Source: Roseimicrobium gellanilyticum
GTDB taxonomy: Bacteria; Verrucomicrobiota; Verrucomicrobiia; Verrucomicrobiales; Verrucomicrobiaceae
Length of the DNA: 64,000 nt
NCBI RefSeq assembly: GCF_003315205.1
Contig: NZ_QNRR01000001.1
Coordinates: 372,001-436,000 of the forward strand
Direction: 5' to 3'
Part shown: piece after piece, positions 24,933 to 33,843 of the stretch
Layout: each line of letters begins with the position of its first letter
Numbering within the stretch: position 1 is the stretch's first letter
The notes under the pieces: generated by a model
What the model saw: only the letters and a program-made list of their open reading frames with translations
What the model was told of the DNA's origin: nothing
Database searches by the model: none
Translations under genes and position numbers: made by a program

Positions 24933-25688
24933 ATGACGGCTGCGCACACTACCGCTACTTCCGGAGTTGTTTTCACTCATCCCACCCTGCTCGCCGCAAG
25001 CACTGAAACGGGGGATGGCTATCATCAGGAGCTCCTTCGGGGCGTCACGCACAAGCTGAACAATCTCCTCGCCATCATCCAGGGCTTCAGCAGCCTCATC
25101 CTGATGAATGACGACCTCGACGAAGGTTCGAAGGAGAACATGCAGCACATCAAGGAAGCGAGTCTCGCCGTCTCAGGCCTGAGCGAGCGCATCCGTGTCG
25201 CTGGTGGTTGTGCGAAGATCACGCCTCAAACGCTGAATCTCACGGACTACCTCAGTGCGGTGGAAATGTCCCTGCGCGAGCCCTTCTCCAAGGCTGGTGT
25301 TCCTTTCGATATCGAGGTGTCTCCCGGACTGCCAAACGTCGATACCGATCCTTCCAAGCTCAAGGATCTGGTCCTTGAAATCCTGCGCAATGCCGCCTCC
25401 GCCGCGCAAAAGGGTGGCGGCCGTGCGCTCATGCAGATCAGTGGCCCCGGCATCGTGACCCCGACCCAGGAAGGCAGCGTGGACATTCTCATCACGAACA
25501 CCGGCTCCACGATTCCGGCGGACAAGATCCAGGAGGTGTTCAAGCCTTTCGTCAGCAGCCGCAGCAGTCATCATCTTGGTCTTGGCCTGACCGTCGCGGC
25601 GATGCTTGCCCGCCAGATGAACGTACGCCTCGGGGTGAATTCCCAAGAGAACATGGTCACCTTCTGGCTGAGCCTGCCGATGGCGTGA
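24933..25688 (+). CDS. Histidine-kinase-like protein with degenerate ATP-binding box
   Basis: A soluble protein of 251 residues built like the catalytic half of a sensor kinase without any sensor domain. H40 lies in THKLNNLLAIIQGF (HisKA-type H-box), N153 in EILRNAASAA (N-box), and GLGLT (216-220) is the G2 box. The G1/D-box, normally DxGxG, reads NTGSTI (189-194): the adenine-binding Asp is Asn and the second Gly is Thr. ATP binding may therefore be weak or lost. The ATG at 24933 has GGA five bases upstream; a GTG nine bases earlier is possible. No response regulator is adjacent. Alternatives are an anti-sigma-type kinase or a phosphotransfer protein. Confidence 0.75.
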   Translation: MTAAHTTATSGVVFTHPTLLAASTETGDGYHQELLRGVTHKLNNLLAIIQGFSSLILMNDDLDEGSKENMQHIKEASLAVSGLSERIRVAGGCAKITPQTLNLTDYLSAVEMSLREPFSKAGVPFDIEVSPGLPNVDTDPSKLKDLVLEILRNAASAAQKGGGRALMQISGPGIVTPTQEGSVDILITNTGSTIPADKIQEVFKPFVSSRSSHHLGLGLTVAAMLARQMNVRLGVNSQENMVTFWLSLPMA

Positions 25689-25710
25689 GTAAGGCGAGTG
25701 CGTCAGCGGC

Positions 25711-26961
25711 TCACCCGCGACGCGTCACGCTCTCCAGAACTCCCAGTGCGATCTCCGCGGGTCGCGCTTCCCGGCATTTTTCGGCGGCGGTGCGGCATGC
25801 TGCGCCCACAAGGTCATCCTCGGAGAGGAACTTCAGCATCGCCGCGACTTTGGCAGCGTTGAAATCCCTGTGCAGCAAGCTCGCCCCCGCGCCCAGTCGT
25901 GCGAGCCGCATCGCATTGTCCGGCTGATCGTGGCCCATTGGCATCAGGAGCTGTGGTACACCGGCAGCGAGTGCTTGTGAGAGCGTACCAATACCGCCGT
26001 GGTGGATCAGCACATTCACCCGCGGTAGCAAATCGCCGAAGGGCAGGTAGTCGAAATGCCGCGCGAACTCGGGTAGTGGTGAAGGCAACTGCTCTGGATA
26101 CCGGGTGCCGATCAGGGCTCGCATGCCGGCGAGACGGCAGGCCTCCAGCCCCTCGCGGAAGAAGTCGTGCGCTTGCGCATTGCCAGAGCCGGGACTCATG
26201 AGCACCGGCTTGTCCCCGGCATCGAGCCACGTTCTCAAAGAGGCCGGCAGTTCGAATTGACCCTTCAGATCCTCCAGTGGAAACCCGGTCTGCGTGGTGT
26301 GCTCCGGCCAGTCCGGTTGCGCCGCGGAGAACCACGAGGGGAAGAGCGCAAGATTCGCATCCGGTGAGTGCATCCAATGGGGCAGGGGACGAGGCGGAGG
26401 CGTGACCCCGACCTCGCGGCACAGCTTTTTGAGCACCGGAGAGAGCTTGAAGTCGGCCGGATTTGGCAGGGAAAACATCAGCCGCTTCATCCACTTGGGC
26501 AGCTTTGTGATCCACTCCAGGCCCGGGATGAGCACTGGGGTGTCATGCAGGCTCAGGAAGCAAGAGGGTTGCAGATGGGTGGATACCAGAGGCACGTGGA
26601 ATTTCTCCCTCGCCACCCGCGCCGCGAAGAGGTGAAACGGCGACACCAGTCGTGTCTCACCCGGACGCACTCGTGAGGCGATGATCTCGTAACAGGGGAC
26701 GAGGAATTTGGCGCCGTACTCCAGCACCAATGCGGTGCCTTTCAGTGGCTTCCACAGGTCGGGGTGGTGGATAATGGCCTCAAACTCCTCGTCCTTGCCC
26801 AGCGGATGGAAGGGCAGCCCGGCTCGCTCCACCATCTCGCGAAACATGGGGGCAGTGATGAGCTCCACCTCGTGGCCGCGGGACTGGAGCAGCCGGCCCA
26901 TCCAGATGAAGGGGTTCACATCACCAGCGCTGCCAAAGGGGGTCAGGAGAAAGTGCGACAT
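25711..26961 (-). CDS. UGT/MGT-type glycosyltransferase (GT1 family)
   Basis: A 416-residue GT-B enzyme. The N-terminus FLLTPFGSAGDVNPFIWMGRLL and the C-terminal donor-binding block LIHHGGIGTLSQALAAGVPQLLMPMGHDQPDNA match the GT1 UDP-glycosyltransferase signature (HxGxGTxxxAxxxGxPxxxxPxxxDQ). Such enzymes put sugars on sterols, hopanoids, carotenoids or other lipophilic acceptors. The acceptor is unknown; no lipid or pigment gene is adjacent. The ATG at 26961 begins at MSHFLL; the upstream in-frame extension overlaps the divergent gene's leader. It is convergent with the kinase-like gene 23 bases away. Confidence 0.88.
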   Translation of the reverse strand: MSHFLLTPFGSAGDVNPFIWMGRLLQSRGHEVELITAPMFREMVERAGLPFHPLGKDEEFEAIIHHPDLWKPLKGTALVLEYGAKFLVPCYEIIASRVRPGETRLVSPFHLFAARVAREKFHVPLVSTHLQPSCFLSLHDTPVLIPGLEWITKLPKWMKRLMFSLPNPADFKLSPVLKKLCREVGVTPPPRPLPHWMHSPDANLALFPSWFSAAQPDWPEHTTQTGFPLEDLKGQFELPASLRTWLDAGDKPVLMSPGSGNAQAHDFFREGLEACRLAGMRALIGTRYPEQLPSPLPEFARHFDYLPFGDLLPRVNVLIHHGGIGTLSQALAAGVPQLLMPMGHDQPDNAMRLARLGAGASLLHRDFNAAKVAAMLKFLSEDDLVGAACRTAAEKCREARPAEIALGVLESVTRRG

Positions 26962-27054
26962 CCGCCTAACGCTGCACCATTCCCGCCCGTTCGTAAAATG
27001 ACGCCTCCAGTGCAATCGGGGGCCTGCCCACCCTGTATTGCTCTGCCCGGAAAA

Positions 27055-29544
27055 ATGCCCACGCTCTCCCGCTCACTGATTCCCATCAGCACCCAGGCAT
27101 ATGCTGCCACTACCCTGGCCGCTTCGTTTGCTTTTCTGACGTCGCTGGATGCCGCGCCCAATATCACAAGCTTTGTCGATCAACATTGCGCCGAGTGCCA
27201 TGATGCGGATGTGAAGAAAGGTGGACTCGATCTCACGGCTTTGAAATGGGATCCCGCCAAGCGCGAGAACTTCGATGAGTGGGTGAAGATCTTCGATCGT
27301 GTGGTGACAGGCGAGATGCCTCCGGCGAAGAAACCGCGTCCTGAAGCGACCGAGCTCACGCCCTTCCTCTCCTCGATCAAGGGCGAGTTGCACAACGCGA
27401 ACATGGCCCGGCAAAAGGTGACAGGACGCACCCTCCTGCGACGGCTCAACCGCACCGAGTATGAACGCACCGTGCAGGACCTGCTCGGCATCCAGACTCC
27501 TTTGAAGGATATCCTTCCCGAAGATACCCCCATGCACGGCTTCGACACCGTGGCGGAGGGGCTGCGGCTCTCCACCCTGCAAATCGAAAAGTACCTGGAG
27601 GCAGCGGACACGGCGATCGAGGCGGCCATCAATCTTCAGGTCGCTCCGGCACCGTCCACCAAGAAGCAGTACTTCTTCAAGGATGATCAGGGCACCCGGA
27701 AGCACCTCGACATCGCGGAAGGCACCATCACGAACAAGAACGATCCCAAGAGCGCGCACAAGCACCTGCTGAAGGAACTGCCCGACGCGGTGGTGTTTTT
27801 TAACGAAGGCTATCCTTCCGCGAAGATTCACCAGTTCAACCCGCGCTTCACGGGCATGTACAAGCTGCGCCTGGCAGGGTACGTGCATCAGAGCATGGGC
27901 CACCCGGTGGTGATGCGGGTATACGCGGATAACTATCGTGAGAAGCGCCTGCTGGGATACTTCGACATCACAGAGCAACCCCGCGTGGTGGAAATGACAG
28001 TGATGCTCAAGGAGGGCGAGCACCTGAACATCCAGCCCTCTGACTCGGGAGTGGATGCGAAGGGAAAGAATGTTTACAACATCAACGTGAAGGAGTTCAC
28101 GGGTCCGGGCCTGGCTTTGCAGTGGTTGGAAGCAGAAGGCCCACTCCTGGAGAGCTGGCCGCCGCCCAGCGTGAAGAAGCTTTTTGGCGATACGCCTGTC
28201 AATCCCACGGACCCAAAGAAGAAGACCTTCCGCAATAACCGGCAGATCGGCTTCGAACTTGCCCCGGTGGATCCCAAGGCCTCCGCACGCCAGCTTCTGG
28301 AAAACTTCGCCGCGCGCGCCTTCCGACGTCCGCTGGAAGCGGGTGAGGCAGATCGCTTCGTGAAGCTCTCGACCGATGCGATGGATGCCGGCGATAGCTT
28401 CCTTGATGCCATGCGTCTGGGTTTCCGTGCCGTGCTCACGGCGCCGCAGTTCCTCCTGTTTGAAGAGAAGCCTGGGAAGCTCGACGACTACGCGCTGGCC
28501 TCGCGCCTCTCCTACTTCCTCTGGAGCACCCTGCCAGATGAAACCCTGATGAAGCTCGCCGCGGAGAAGAAGCTCTCGCAGCCTGAAGTGCTGCGCGCCC
28601 AGACAGAGCGCCTGCTCAAGGACGAGAAGGCGAAGGCCTTCGTGCAAAACTTCGCGGGCCAGTGGCTCGACCTGCGCAGCATCGCGGCCACCTCGCCGGA
28701 TAAGCGGCTTTACCCGGAGTTCGATGAGCTCATGCAGCTCGGCATGGTGGCGGAGACGGAGGCGTTCTTTGCCGAAATCCTGAAGAACAATCTGAGCGTG
28801 TCGAACTTCATCGACTCGAAGTTTGCCATGCTGAACCGCTGCATGGCTGAGCTCTACGAAATTGAGGGCGTGAAGGGTGAGGAATTCCGCAAGGTGGCGC
28901 TGCCTGTGGGCAGCCCCCGTGGCGGCGTGCTCACCCAGGCCAGCGTGCTGAAGGTCACCGCCAATGGTACCACGACCTCCCCCGTGATGCGTGGCGCATG
29001 GGTGCTGAAGCGCATCCTCGGCCAGCCGCCCGCTCCACCTCCACCCGGGGTGGGCTCCGTAGAGCCGGATACACGTGGCGCCACGACCATTCGCGAGCTG
29101 CTCGCCCTGCACCGCAATGTGGAGAGCTGCGCAGGCTGCCACAGCAAGATTGATCCGCCCGGCTTCGCTCTGGAGAGCTTCGATGTCATCGGTGGGTGGC
29201 GCGAGCGCTATCGCTCCCAGGGGAAGGGCGACGCAGCTCCCACCAAGCGGCCGGGAAGGTATCCTCCGTACAAGCTGGGCCCCGCCGTGGATGCCACTGG
29301 AGAGCTGACCGACGGAAGCAAGTTCAACGGCATCGTCGAATTCAAGCAACTCCTACTCAAGCAGGAGACCCAGATGCTGCGTGCGCTCACCGGGAAGCTG
29401 CTCACCTACGCCAGCGGCGCGGGCATCTCCTTTGCTGACCGTGCCACGGTGGAGGACATCGCAAACCGTACCGCACAGCAGGGCAGCGGCTTACGTACAC
29501 TCGTGCACGAGATTGTTGCCAGCCCCGCCTTTCAGAGCAAGTAA
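27055..29544 (+). CDS. Planctomycete-type cytochrome c protein (DUF1587/1592/1588/1585)
   Basis: An 829-residue exported protein. A signal peptide (about residues 13-34) is followed by a cytochrome-c domain with CAECH (45-49). The DUF1587 segment (TLLRRLNRTEYERTVQDLLG) comes next, then DUF1595/1592 (FAARAFRRPLEAGEADRF; LASRLSYFLWSTLPDE), DUF1588 with a second haem site CAGCH (692-696), and DUF1585 at the C-terminus (ALTGKLLTYASG). This multi-DUF cytochrome is characteristic of Planctomycetes and Verrucomicrobia and acts in the periplasm; its electron partner and substrate are not established. The ATG at 27055 precedes the signal peptide. The DUF1552 gene starts 21 bases after its stop, the usual arrangement. 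Confidence 0.92.
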   Translation: MPTLSRSLIPISTQAYAATTLAASFAFLTSLDAAPNITSFVDQHCAECHDADVKKGGLDLTALKWDPAKRENFDEWVKIFDRVVTGEMPPAKKPRPEATELTPFLSSIKGELHNANMARQKVTGRTLLRRLNRTEYERTVQDLLGIQTPLKDILPEDTPMHGFDTVAEGLRLSTLQIEKYLEAADTAIEAAINLQVAPAPSTKKQYFFKDDQGTRKHLDIAEGTITNKNDPKSAHKHLLKELPDAVVFFNEGYPSAKIHQFNPRFTGMYKLRLAGYVHQSMGHPVVMRVYADNYREKRLLGYFDITEQPRVVEMTVMLKEGEHLNIQPSDSGVDAKGKNVYNINVKEFTGPGLALQWLEAEGPLLESWPPPSVKKLFGDTPVNPTDPKKKTFRNNRQIGFELAPVDPKASARQLLENFAARAFRRPLEAGEADRFVKLSTDAMDAGDSFLDAMRLGFRAVLTAPQFLLFEEKPGKLDDYALASRLSYFLWSTLPDETLMKLAAEKKLSQPEVLRAQTERLLKDEKAKAFVQNFAGQWLDLRSIAATSPDKRLYPEFDELMQLGMVAETEAFFAEILKNNLSVSNFIDSKFAMLNRCMAELYEIEGVKGEEFRKVALPVGSPRGGVLTQASVLKVTANGTTTSPVMRGAWVLKRILGQPPAPPPPGVGSVEPDTRGATTIRELLALHRNVESCAGCHSKIDPPGFALESFDVIGGWRERYRSQGKGDAAPTKRPGRYPPYKLGPAVDATGELTDGSKFNGIVEFKQLLLKQETQMLRALTGKLLTYASGAGISFADRATVEDIANRTAQQGSGLRTLVHEIVASPAFQSK

Positions 29545-29565
29545 CTCCCTCCTTCCGGCCTTCCC

Positions 29566-30849
29566 ATGAATCGCATCCCCGCCAGCATGTCCCGCCGCTC
29601 CTTCCTGCGCGGCACCGGTGTCTCCCTTGCTTTGCCTTTCCTGGATGCCATGTGGCCCGGACGCGCCAGTGCCGCGGGAGCCGCAGCCACCGCGCCGAAG
29701 CGCATGGTCACGGTGTGTGCTTCGCTGGGGATTTATGTCCCGGACCTCATCCCCACAAAGACAGGCCGCGACTACGAACTCACACCGTATTTGAGTCAGC
29801 TGAAGGACCATCGGAATGACTTCACCGTCTTCTCCGGTCTCTCCCACCCGGAACAGTCCGGCGCGGATGGCCACTCCTCCGAGATGACCTGGCTCACCGC
29901 TGCGCGCCATCCCGGCCTCGGCGGCTTCCGCAACAGCATCTCGCTCGACCAGTACGTGGCGGAGAAGATTGGCTACGAGACGCGCTACCCCTCGCTCGTG
30001 CTCGGCACGGGAGGCACGAGCCAGAGCTACACCCGCAGCGGCGTCATGATTCCGGCGGACTCCAAGCCCTCGCAAATTTTTGCCAAGCTCTTCCTGGACG
30101 GCACGCCAGACCAGATCAAGAACCAGATGCGCAAGCTCCGCGAGGGGCGCAGCATCATGGACACCGTGACGGAGGAGGCGAAGCGCTTCGAGCGCCGCGT
30201 GGGCAGCGCCGACCGCGACAAGCTTGATGAATACTACACCTCCGTACGTGAAATGGAGCAGCGCCTCGCCAAGGCGGAAGACTGGGTGCAGAAGCCCAAA
30301 CCCAAAGTCGATGCCACCGCGCCGCAGGACATCACCAATGAGGCTGATACCATCGGGCGCATGACCCTTTTGTTTGAGCTCATCCCTCTTGCACTGCAGA
30401 CGGATAGCACCCGCCTCATCACCATTCTCCTGCAGGCGCGTGGAGACGTGCCGCCGGTGCAGGGCGTCACCATTGACCATCATAACCTATCACACCACGG
30501 CCAGGATCCGGAGAAGATCCGCCAGCTGCGTCTCATTGAGGAGGCTGAGTTCCGAGCCTTCAATGGTCTGCTCACTTCGTTGAAGGCCAAGAAGGAGGGC
30601 GGCGGCTCCCTTCTGGACAGCACCATGGTCCTCTTCGGCAGCAACCTGGGGAATGCCAATTCCCATGACTGGCACAACCTGCCCATGGTGCTTGCCGGCG
30701 GCGGCTTCAAGCACGGGCAGCACCTTGGATTCGACGCGAAAAATAACATCCCCCTCAGCAACCTCTTCGTGCAGATGCTCCAGCGCATGTCCGTGGAGAC
30801 AGACGCTTTTGGCACCAGCACTGGCGCCAGCGTCCCGGGTCTTGTATAA
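29566..30849 (+). CDS. Tat-exported DUF1552 protein
   Basis: A 427-residue protein with a twin-arginine signal (SRRSFLRGTG followed by a hydrophobic helix ending near ASAAG). The rest matches DUF1552, which nearly always follows a DUF1592-type cytochrome gene as it does here. The fold resembles the alkaline phosphatase/DUF1501 group: GLSHPEQSGADGHSSEMTWLT and TIDHHNLSHHG contain clustered His and Asp residues that could hold metal. Its function is unknown; a periplasmic partner of the cytochrome is inferred. Its stop is six bases before pdxA. Confidence 0.92.
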   Translation: MNRIPASMSRRSFLRGTGVSLALPFLDAMWPGRASAAGAAATAPKRMVTVCASLGIYVPDLIPTKTGRDYELTPYLSQLKDHRNDFTVFSGLSHPEQSGADGHSSEMTWLTAARHPGLGGFRNSISLDQYVAEKIGYETRYPSLVLGTGGTSQSYTRSGVMIPADSKPSQIFAKLFLDGTPDQIKNQMRKLREGRSIMDTVTEEAKRFERRVGSADRDKLDEYYTSVREMEQRLAKAEDWVQKPKPKVDATAPQDITNEADTIGRMTLLFELIPLALQTDSTRLITILLQARGDVPPVQGVTIDHHNLSHHGQDPEKIRQLRLIEEAEFRAFNGLLTSLKAKKEGGGSLLDSTMVLFGSNLGNANSHDWHNLPMVLAGGGFKHGQHLGFDAKNNIPLSNLFVQMLQRMSVETDAFGTSTGASVPGLV

Positions 30850-30855
30850 GAGGAG

Positions 30856-31863
30856 ATGGCGGCGAAACAAAAACCCATCATCGCCCTTACCATGGGCGAC
30901 CCCGCTGGCGTCGGACCGGAGGTGTGCCTGCATCTCATCACGCGCCAGAGCATCTCGGAGATCTGCACGCCAGTCATCTTTGGTGACGCGTTGATCCTCA
31001 AGCGCGTTGCCGCCCTTACGAACCTTCCTTTCGAGGCGGAAATCCTCAAGCCGGCGGAGTGGCGGAGCCGCCGCAAGAAGCTGAACCGGCCCGCCATTCT
31101 GGACCTGCCTGCATTGAATGCGGATCGTGTGACACCAGGTGAAATCGGTGCCCACACCGGAGCCGCTGCCTTCGCCTATGTCGAGGCCTCTATCGAAGCC
31201 GCGCTCGCAGGTGAGATTGCTGGTGTGGCCACAGGCCCGCTCAACAAGGAGGCGCTGCACATGGCTGGCATCAATTTTCCCGGGCATACGGAGATCTTTG
31301 CTTCACGCACGCACGCGCCCCGCTGGTGCATGATGCAGTACTCGGAGGAAATCACCTGTACCTTCGTCACCGTGCACGTGGGCTACGCTGAGGTGCCAGC
31401 CCTGCTCACGCAGGAACGCATCCTGGATGTCATCGAACTCACGGCGGACGCCCTGCAACGCATCCGCGGATACGCGCCGAAGATCGTGGTGTGTGGCCTG
31501 AATCCCCACGCCGGTGAGCACGGCCTCTTCGGAAATCAGGAGGAGGAGCGCGTCATCATTCCCGCCATCGAGATTGCTTGCGCGAAGGGCTTGCAGATTG
31601 AAGGCCCGCTTCCTCCCGATACCTGTTTTGTCCCTGCCAAGCGCAAGACCACCGACGCCTTCGTGTGCATGTATCACGACCAGGGGCACATCCCCGTGAA
31701 GGCCCTCGCCTTCGACAGCGCTGTGAACACCACGCTCGGTCTTCCTGTCATCCGTACCAGCGTGGACCACGGCACCGCCTTGGACATCGCCTGGCAGGGC
31801 AAAGCGAATCCCGGCAGTATGATTCAGGCAGTGCGTCTGGCGGTGAAGCTGGCGGGTGGGTGA
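30856..31863 (+). CDS. pdxA: 4-hydroxythreonine-4-phosphate dehydrogenase
   Basis: A 335-residue enzyme of normal length. It oxidises 4-phosphohydroxy-L-threonine with NAD in DXP-dependent vitamin B6 synthesis. TMGDPAGVGPE at the N-terminus, GPLNKEALHMAGINFPGHTE and CMYHDQGHIPVKALAFD, then GTALDIAWQGKANPGSM, are the PdxA signatures with the metal-binding histidines. GGAG abuts the ATG without spacing. It follows the DUF1552 gene by six bases and is probably co-transcribed, although no other pdx gene is present. A PdxA2-type sugar-acid phosphate dehydrogenase is a small possibility. Confidence 0.93.
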   Translation: MAAKQKPIIALTMGDPAGVGPEVCLHLITRQSISEICTPVIFGDALILKRVAALTNLPFEAEILKPAEWRSRRKKLNRPAILDLPALNADRVTPGEIGAHTGAAAFAYVEASIEAALAGEIAGVATGPLNKEALHMAGINFPGHTEIFASRTHAPRWCMMQYSEEITCTFVTVHVGYAEVPALLTQERILDVIELTADALQRIRGYAPKIVVCGLNPHAGEHGLFGNQEEERVIIPAIEIACAKGLQIEGPLPPDTCFVPAKRKTTDAFVCMYHDQGHIPVKALAFDSAVNTTLGLPVIRTSVDHGTALDIAWQGKANPGSMIQAVRLAVKLAGG

Positions 31864-31884
31864 GCAGGCTGAAGGCTTGAATCC

Positions 31885-32250
31885 ATGAGACGCGCTCTTG
31901 CTATCACTGGCATCCTTTTTCTGGTGGCACCGCTTCTTCTCGTGCTGTGGACGGTGATCCAATACTTCGTGCTGAAGTCCCAGATTCACCATGTCGAGGA
32001 GCAGTTCGCCAGAGCCAGCATTGTGCTCATGGCCTTTCAACTCCAAGGTGGAGTGTGCACTGGGTTCGTTGGGATGATCCTTCTTGGACTTTGTGTCGAC
32101 GGCCAGGGCTATCGACCACGATGGCTCCTCTGGTGGATGATCAGCCTCGGTGTACTGTGGCTTCTCTATTTCCCCCTTGGTAGCACGTTGGGACTGGCAC
32201 TGCTGATTTACACTGCCTCAAAGAGGAAGAAGTTTGGCGTGGTGCGATAA
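31885..32250 (+). CDS. Small membrane protein of unknown function
   Basis: A 121-residue protein not matched to a family. Three hydrophobic segments (about residues 6-29, 48-70 and 82-108) predict an integral inner-membrane protein, with short basic C-terminus ASKRKKFGVVR. It follows pdxA by 21 bases and may share its transcript. Nothing in it suggests an enzymatic role. Confidence 0.6.
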   Translation: MRRALAITGILFLVAPLLLVLWTVIQYFVLKSQIHHVEEQFARASIVLMAFQLQGGVCTGFVGMILLGLCVDGQGYRPRWLLWWMISLGVLWLLYFPLGSTLGLALLIYTASKRKKFGVVR

Positions 32251-32279
32251 TTCGTCGAGATGGGCGATGAACAGGAGCG

Positions 32280-32789
32280 TCACTTCGCCTTCCACTCGCA
32301 GATGTACCCCTGCGTCCAGTCGGTGCTGTCTGCCACATCGACCCAGCCGCCTTTGGGGCCCAGGGCAACATAGTTCTCATTGCCTTTCACATCGTTTGGC
32401 TGGCCGCGGTCCCAAGCCTGGAAAGTCATGGCGGAGCCATCGATCCATTTCCACACTTCCGAGCGTTCTTTGCTGGCGCCGATCATGAGTTTCCGGCCAT
32501 TGGCCAGTTTTTTCAGGAACGCCTGGGTTTCCTGATTGGGAATGATGGCCAATTGCCCGCCGAGACGCTGGCATTTTCCCTGGCTGGCTTTCCATCCGGA
32601 GCCGTCGACGTAGGCCTTGTACCACTTGCCGTTGAAGTACACGGCGTCCTCGGGAATGCCCGCCGCCTTCTTGGGGTCGGCAGCGTGCAGAGAAGCCATC
32701 ATCGAAAATATGCCGACGGCCGCGATCCAGGGGATCATGACCAGATGGACCGACAGAAACCGGCGTGTGAAAGAGGGAGCTGTATTCAT
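32280..32789 (-). CDS. Secreted C-type lectin-like domain protein
   Basis: A 169-residue protein with a signal peptide (about residues 15-36, ending SLHA). The mature part is a C-type lectin fold: the segment KCQRLGGQLAIIPNQETQAFLKK, IGASKERSEVWKWIDG, WDRGQPND...ENYVAL and the closing GYICEW are the classic pattern. Ca-binding EPN/QPD-type residues appear as QPN. It probably binds a glycan or surface outside the inner membrane. The ATG at 32789 was preferred over an in-frame GTG four codons earlier. It is convergent with the small membrane protein and divergent from the next gene. Confidence 0.85.
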   Translation of the reverse strand: MNTAPSFTRRFLSVHLVMIPWIAAVGIFSMMASLHAADPKKAAGIPEDAVYFNGKWYKAYVDGSGWKASQGKCQRLGGQLAIIPNQETQAFLKKLANGRKLMIGASKERSEVWKWIDGSAMTFQAWDRGQPNDVKGNENYVALGPKGGWVDVADSTDWTQGYICEWKAK

Positions 32790-32914
32790 GGCCTTGGACA
32801 CCCTAACGCTTCAGAGATCCGGTCTTTTCATCAGACGTTACACCAAAACGGACCGCCGGAGCAAGGGGGCAGATGGCGCACCGCCACGGCGGACCCATGC
32901 CGCGATCCACGGAC

Positions 32915-33451
32915 ATGAGTTCCATCAATCAAAACCAGCCCGAGCACAACCACGACGACCTCGCGGGACCGCAGGCGGTCGACAAGATCCGGGAGTTGGT
33001 CGGCAAGGCGCAGACCTGCTTCTTCTGTACCAAGGTGATGGTCACCGGTTCCTCGGGCGCCCGGCCTATGAACGTGCGCAAGGTGGATGACAACGGAAGC
33101 CTCTGGTTTCTCAGCGCCATCGACAGCCATCTCAATCGCGAACTCGCCCGCGACCCCTCAGCGCATCTCTATTTTCAGGCGTCGCCGCATTCCGGATTTC
33201 TCCATCTGAATGGGAAGGCGCGGGTGACGCAGGATGCCGTGAAGATTCACGAACTGTGGGAACCGATCATCAAGACATGGTTCACCCAGGGCGAGCAGGA
33301 TCCGCGCATCACCGTCATCGAAGTCATCCCCACCGAGGGCTACTACTGGGATGTGAAGCACGGCAACCTGGTCGCAGGAATCAAGATGATAATCGGCGCC
33401 GCGATTGGTGAGACGCTCGATGATTCGATTGAAGGAGCGATTAGGCTGTGA
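32915..33451 (+). CDS. Pyridoxamine 5'-phosphate oxidase-like / general stress protein 26 family
   Basis: A 178-residue flavin-binding split-barrel protein. The stretch TCFFCTKVMVTGSSGARPMNVRKVDDNGSLWFLSAID is the N-terminal strand set of the PNPOx-like 'general stress protein 26' (YdaG/GS26) family, which binds FMN or F420 and is linked to stress. There is no sign of the substrate-binding residues of true PdxH. The ATG at 32915 was chosen at MSSINQNQ; the upstream in-frame ATG at 32873 gives a poorly conserved extension. Monocistronic by position. Confidence 0.85.
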   Translation: MSSINQNQPEHNHDDLAGPQAVDKIRELVGKAQTCFFCTKVMVTGSSGARPMNVRKVDDNGSLWFLSAIDSHLNRELARDPSAHLYFQASPHSGFLHLNGKARVTQDAVKIHELWEPIIKTWFTQGEQDPRITVIEVIPTEGYYWDVKHGNLVAGIKMIIGAAIGETLDDSIEGAIRL

Positions 33452-33477
33452 GGCGGTTCTCGGGGCCCTGAAGAGTC

Positions 33478-33810
33478 TTATGGCCCCGACCACTTGAGCT
33501 GGGATCGCATTTCCGGAGGCACCAATGCAAACAGCCCCCGGATGAGTCCGACTTGCTGGGGATACATCGAAGACAATTTGACGTCACATTTTTCGCAGTA
33601 CCAGCGTGCCTGCCAATTGAGAAAATGGATGTCGTGTTCCACGAACTCTGGCTTGTACATCGAGTTGGGCAGGTTGTGAATCAACTCAGCCTCGTAGTAA
33701 GCAGAGCGGTCGCGCATTCGACGCCACCAGCCCAGTGAGGCGACGTTTCGCAGGTGCGGAAGGGTCCTGCGAAGCATGAACTCATAGATCTCTTGCTTGG
33801 CGGAAGTCAT
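33478..33810 (-). CDS. Hypothetical protein with a CxxC motif
   Basis: A 110-residue protein of unknown family, no signal peptide or membrane helix. It is rich in Trp, Tyr and basic residues, and RWYCEKCDVKLSS contains a single CxxC that could be half of a zinc site. The stop is convergent with the PNPOx-like gene 26 bases away. ATG start; coding potential is supported only by length and codon use, so the call is modest. Confidence 0.5.
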   Translation of the reverse strand: MTSAKQEIYEFMLRRTLPHLRNVASLGWWRRMRDRSAYYEAELIHNLPNSMYKPEFVEHDIHFLNWQARWYCEKCDVKLSSMYPQQVGLIRGLFALVPPEMRSQLKWSGP

Positions 33811-33843
33811 CGCTGCGATGATGGGTTCGCCTGTAGACTGAAC

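Noticed and set aside
27073-29349. A 758-codon open frame antisense to the DUF1592 cytochrome gene
   Set aside because: Low-complexity His/Leu/Arg composition and no motifs; the opposite strand has two CxxCH sites and all DUF segments.
33461-33488. Seven-base stem CGGGGCC/GGCCCCG between convergent genes
   Set aside because: The loop is 14 bases, there is no U tract and it overlaps the end of the minus-strand coding region.
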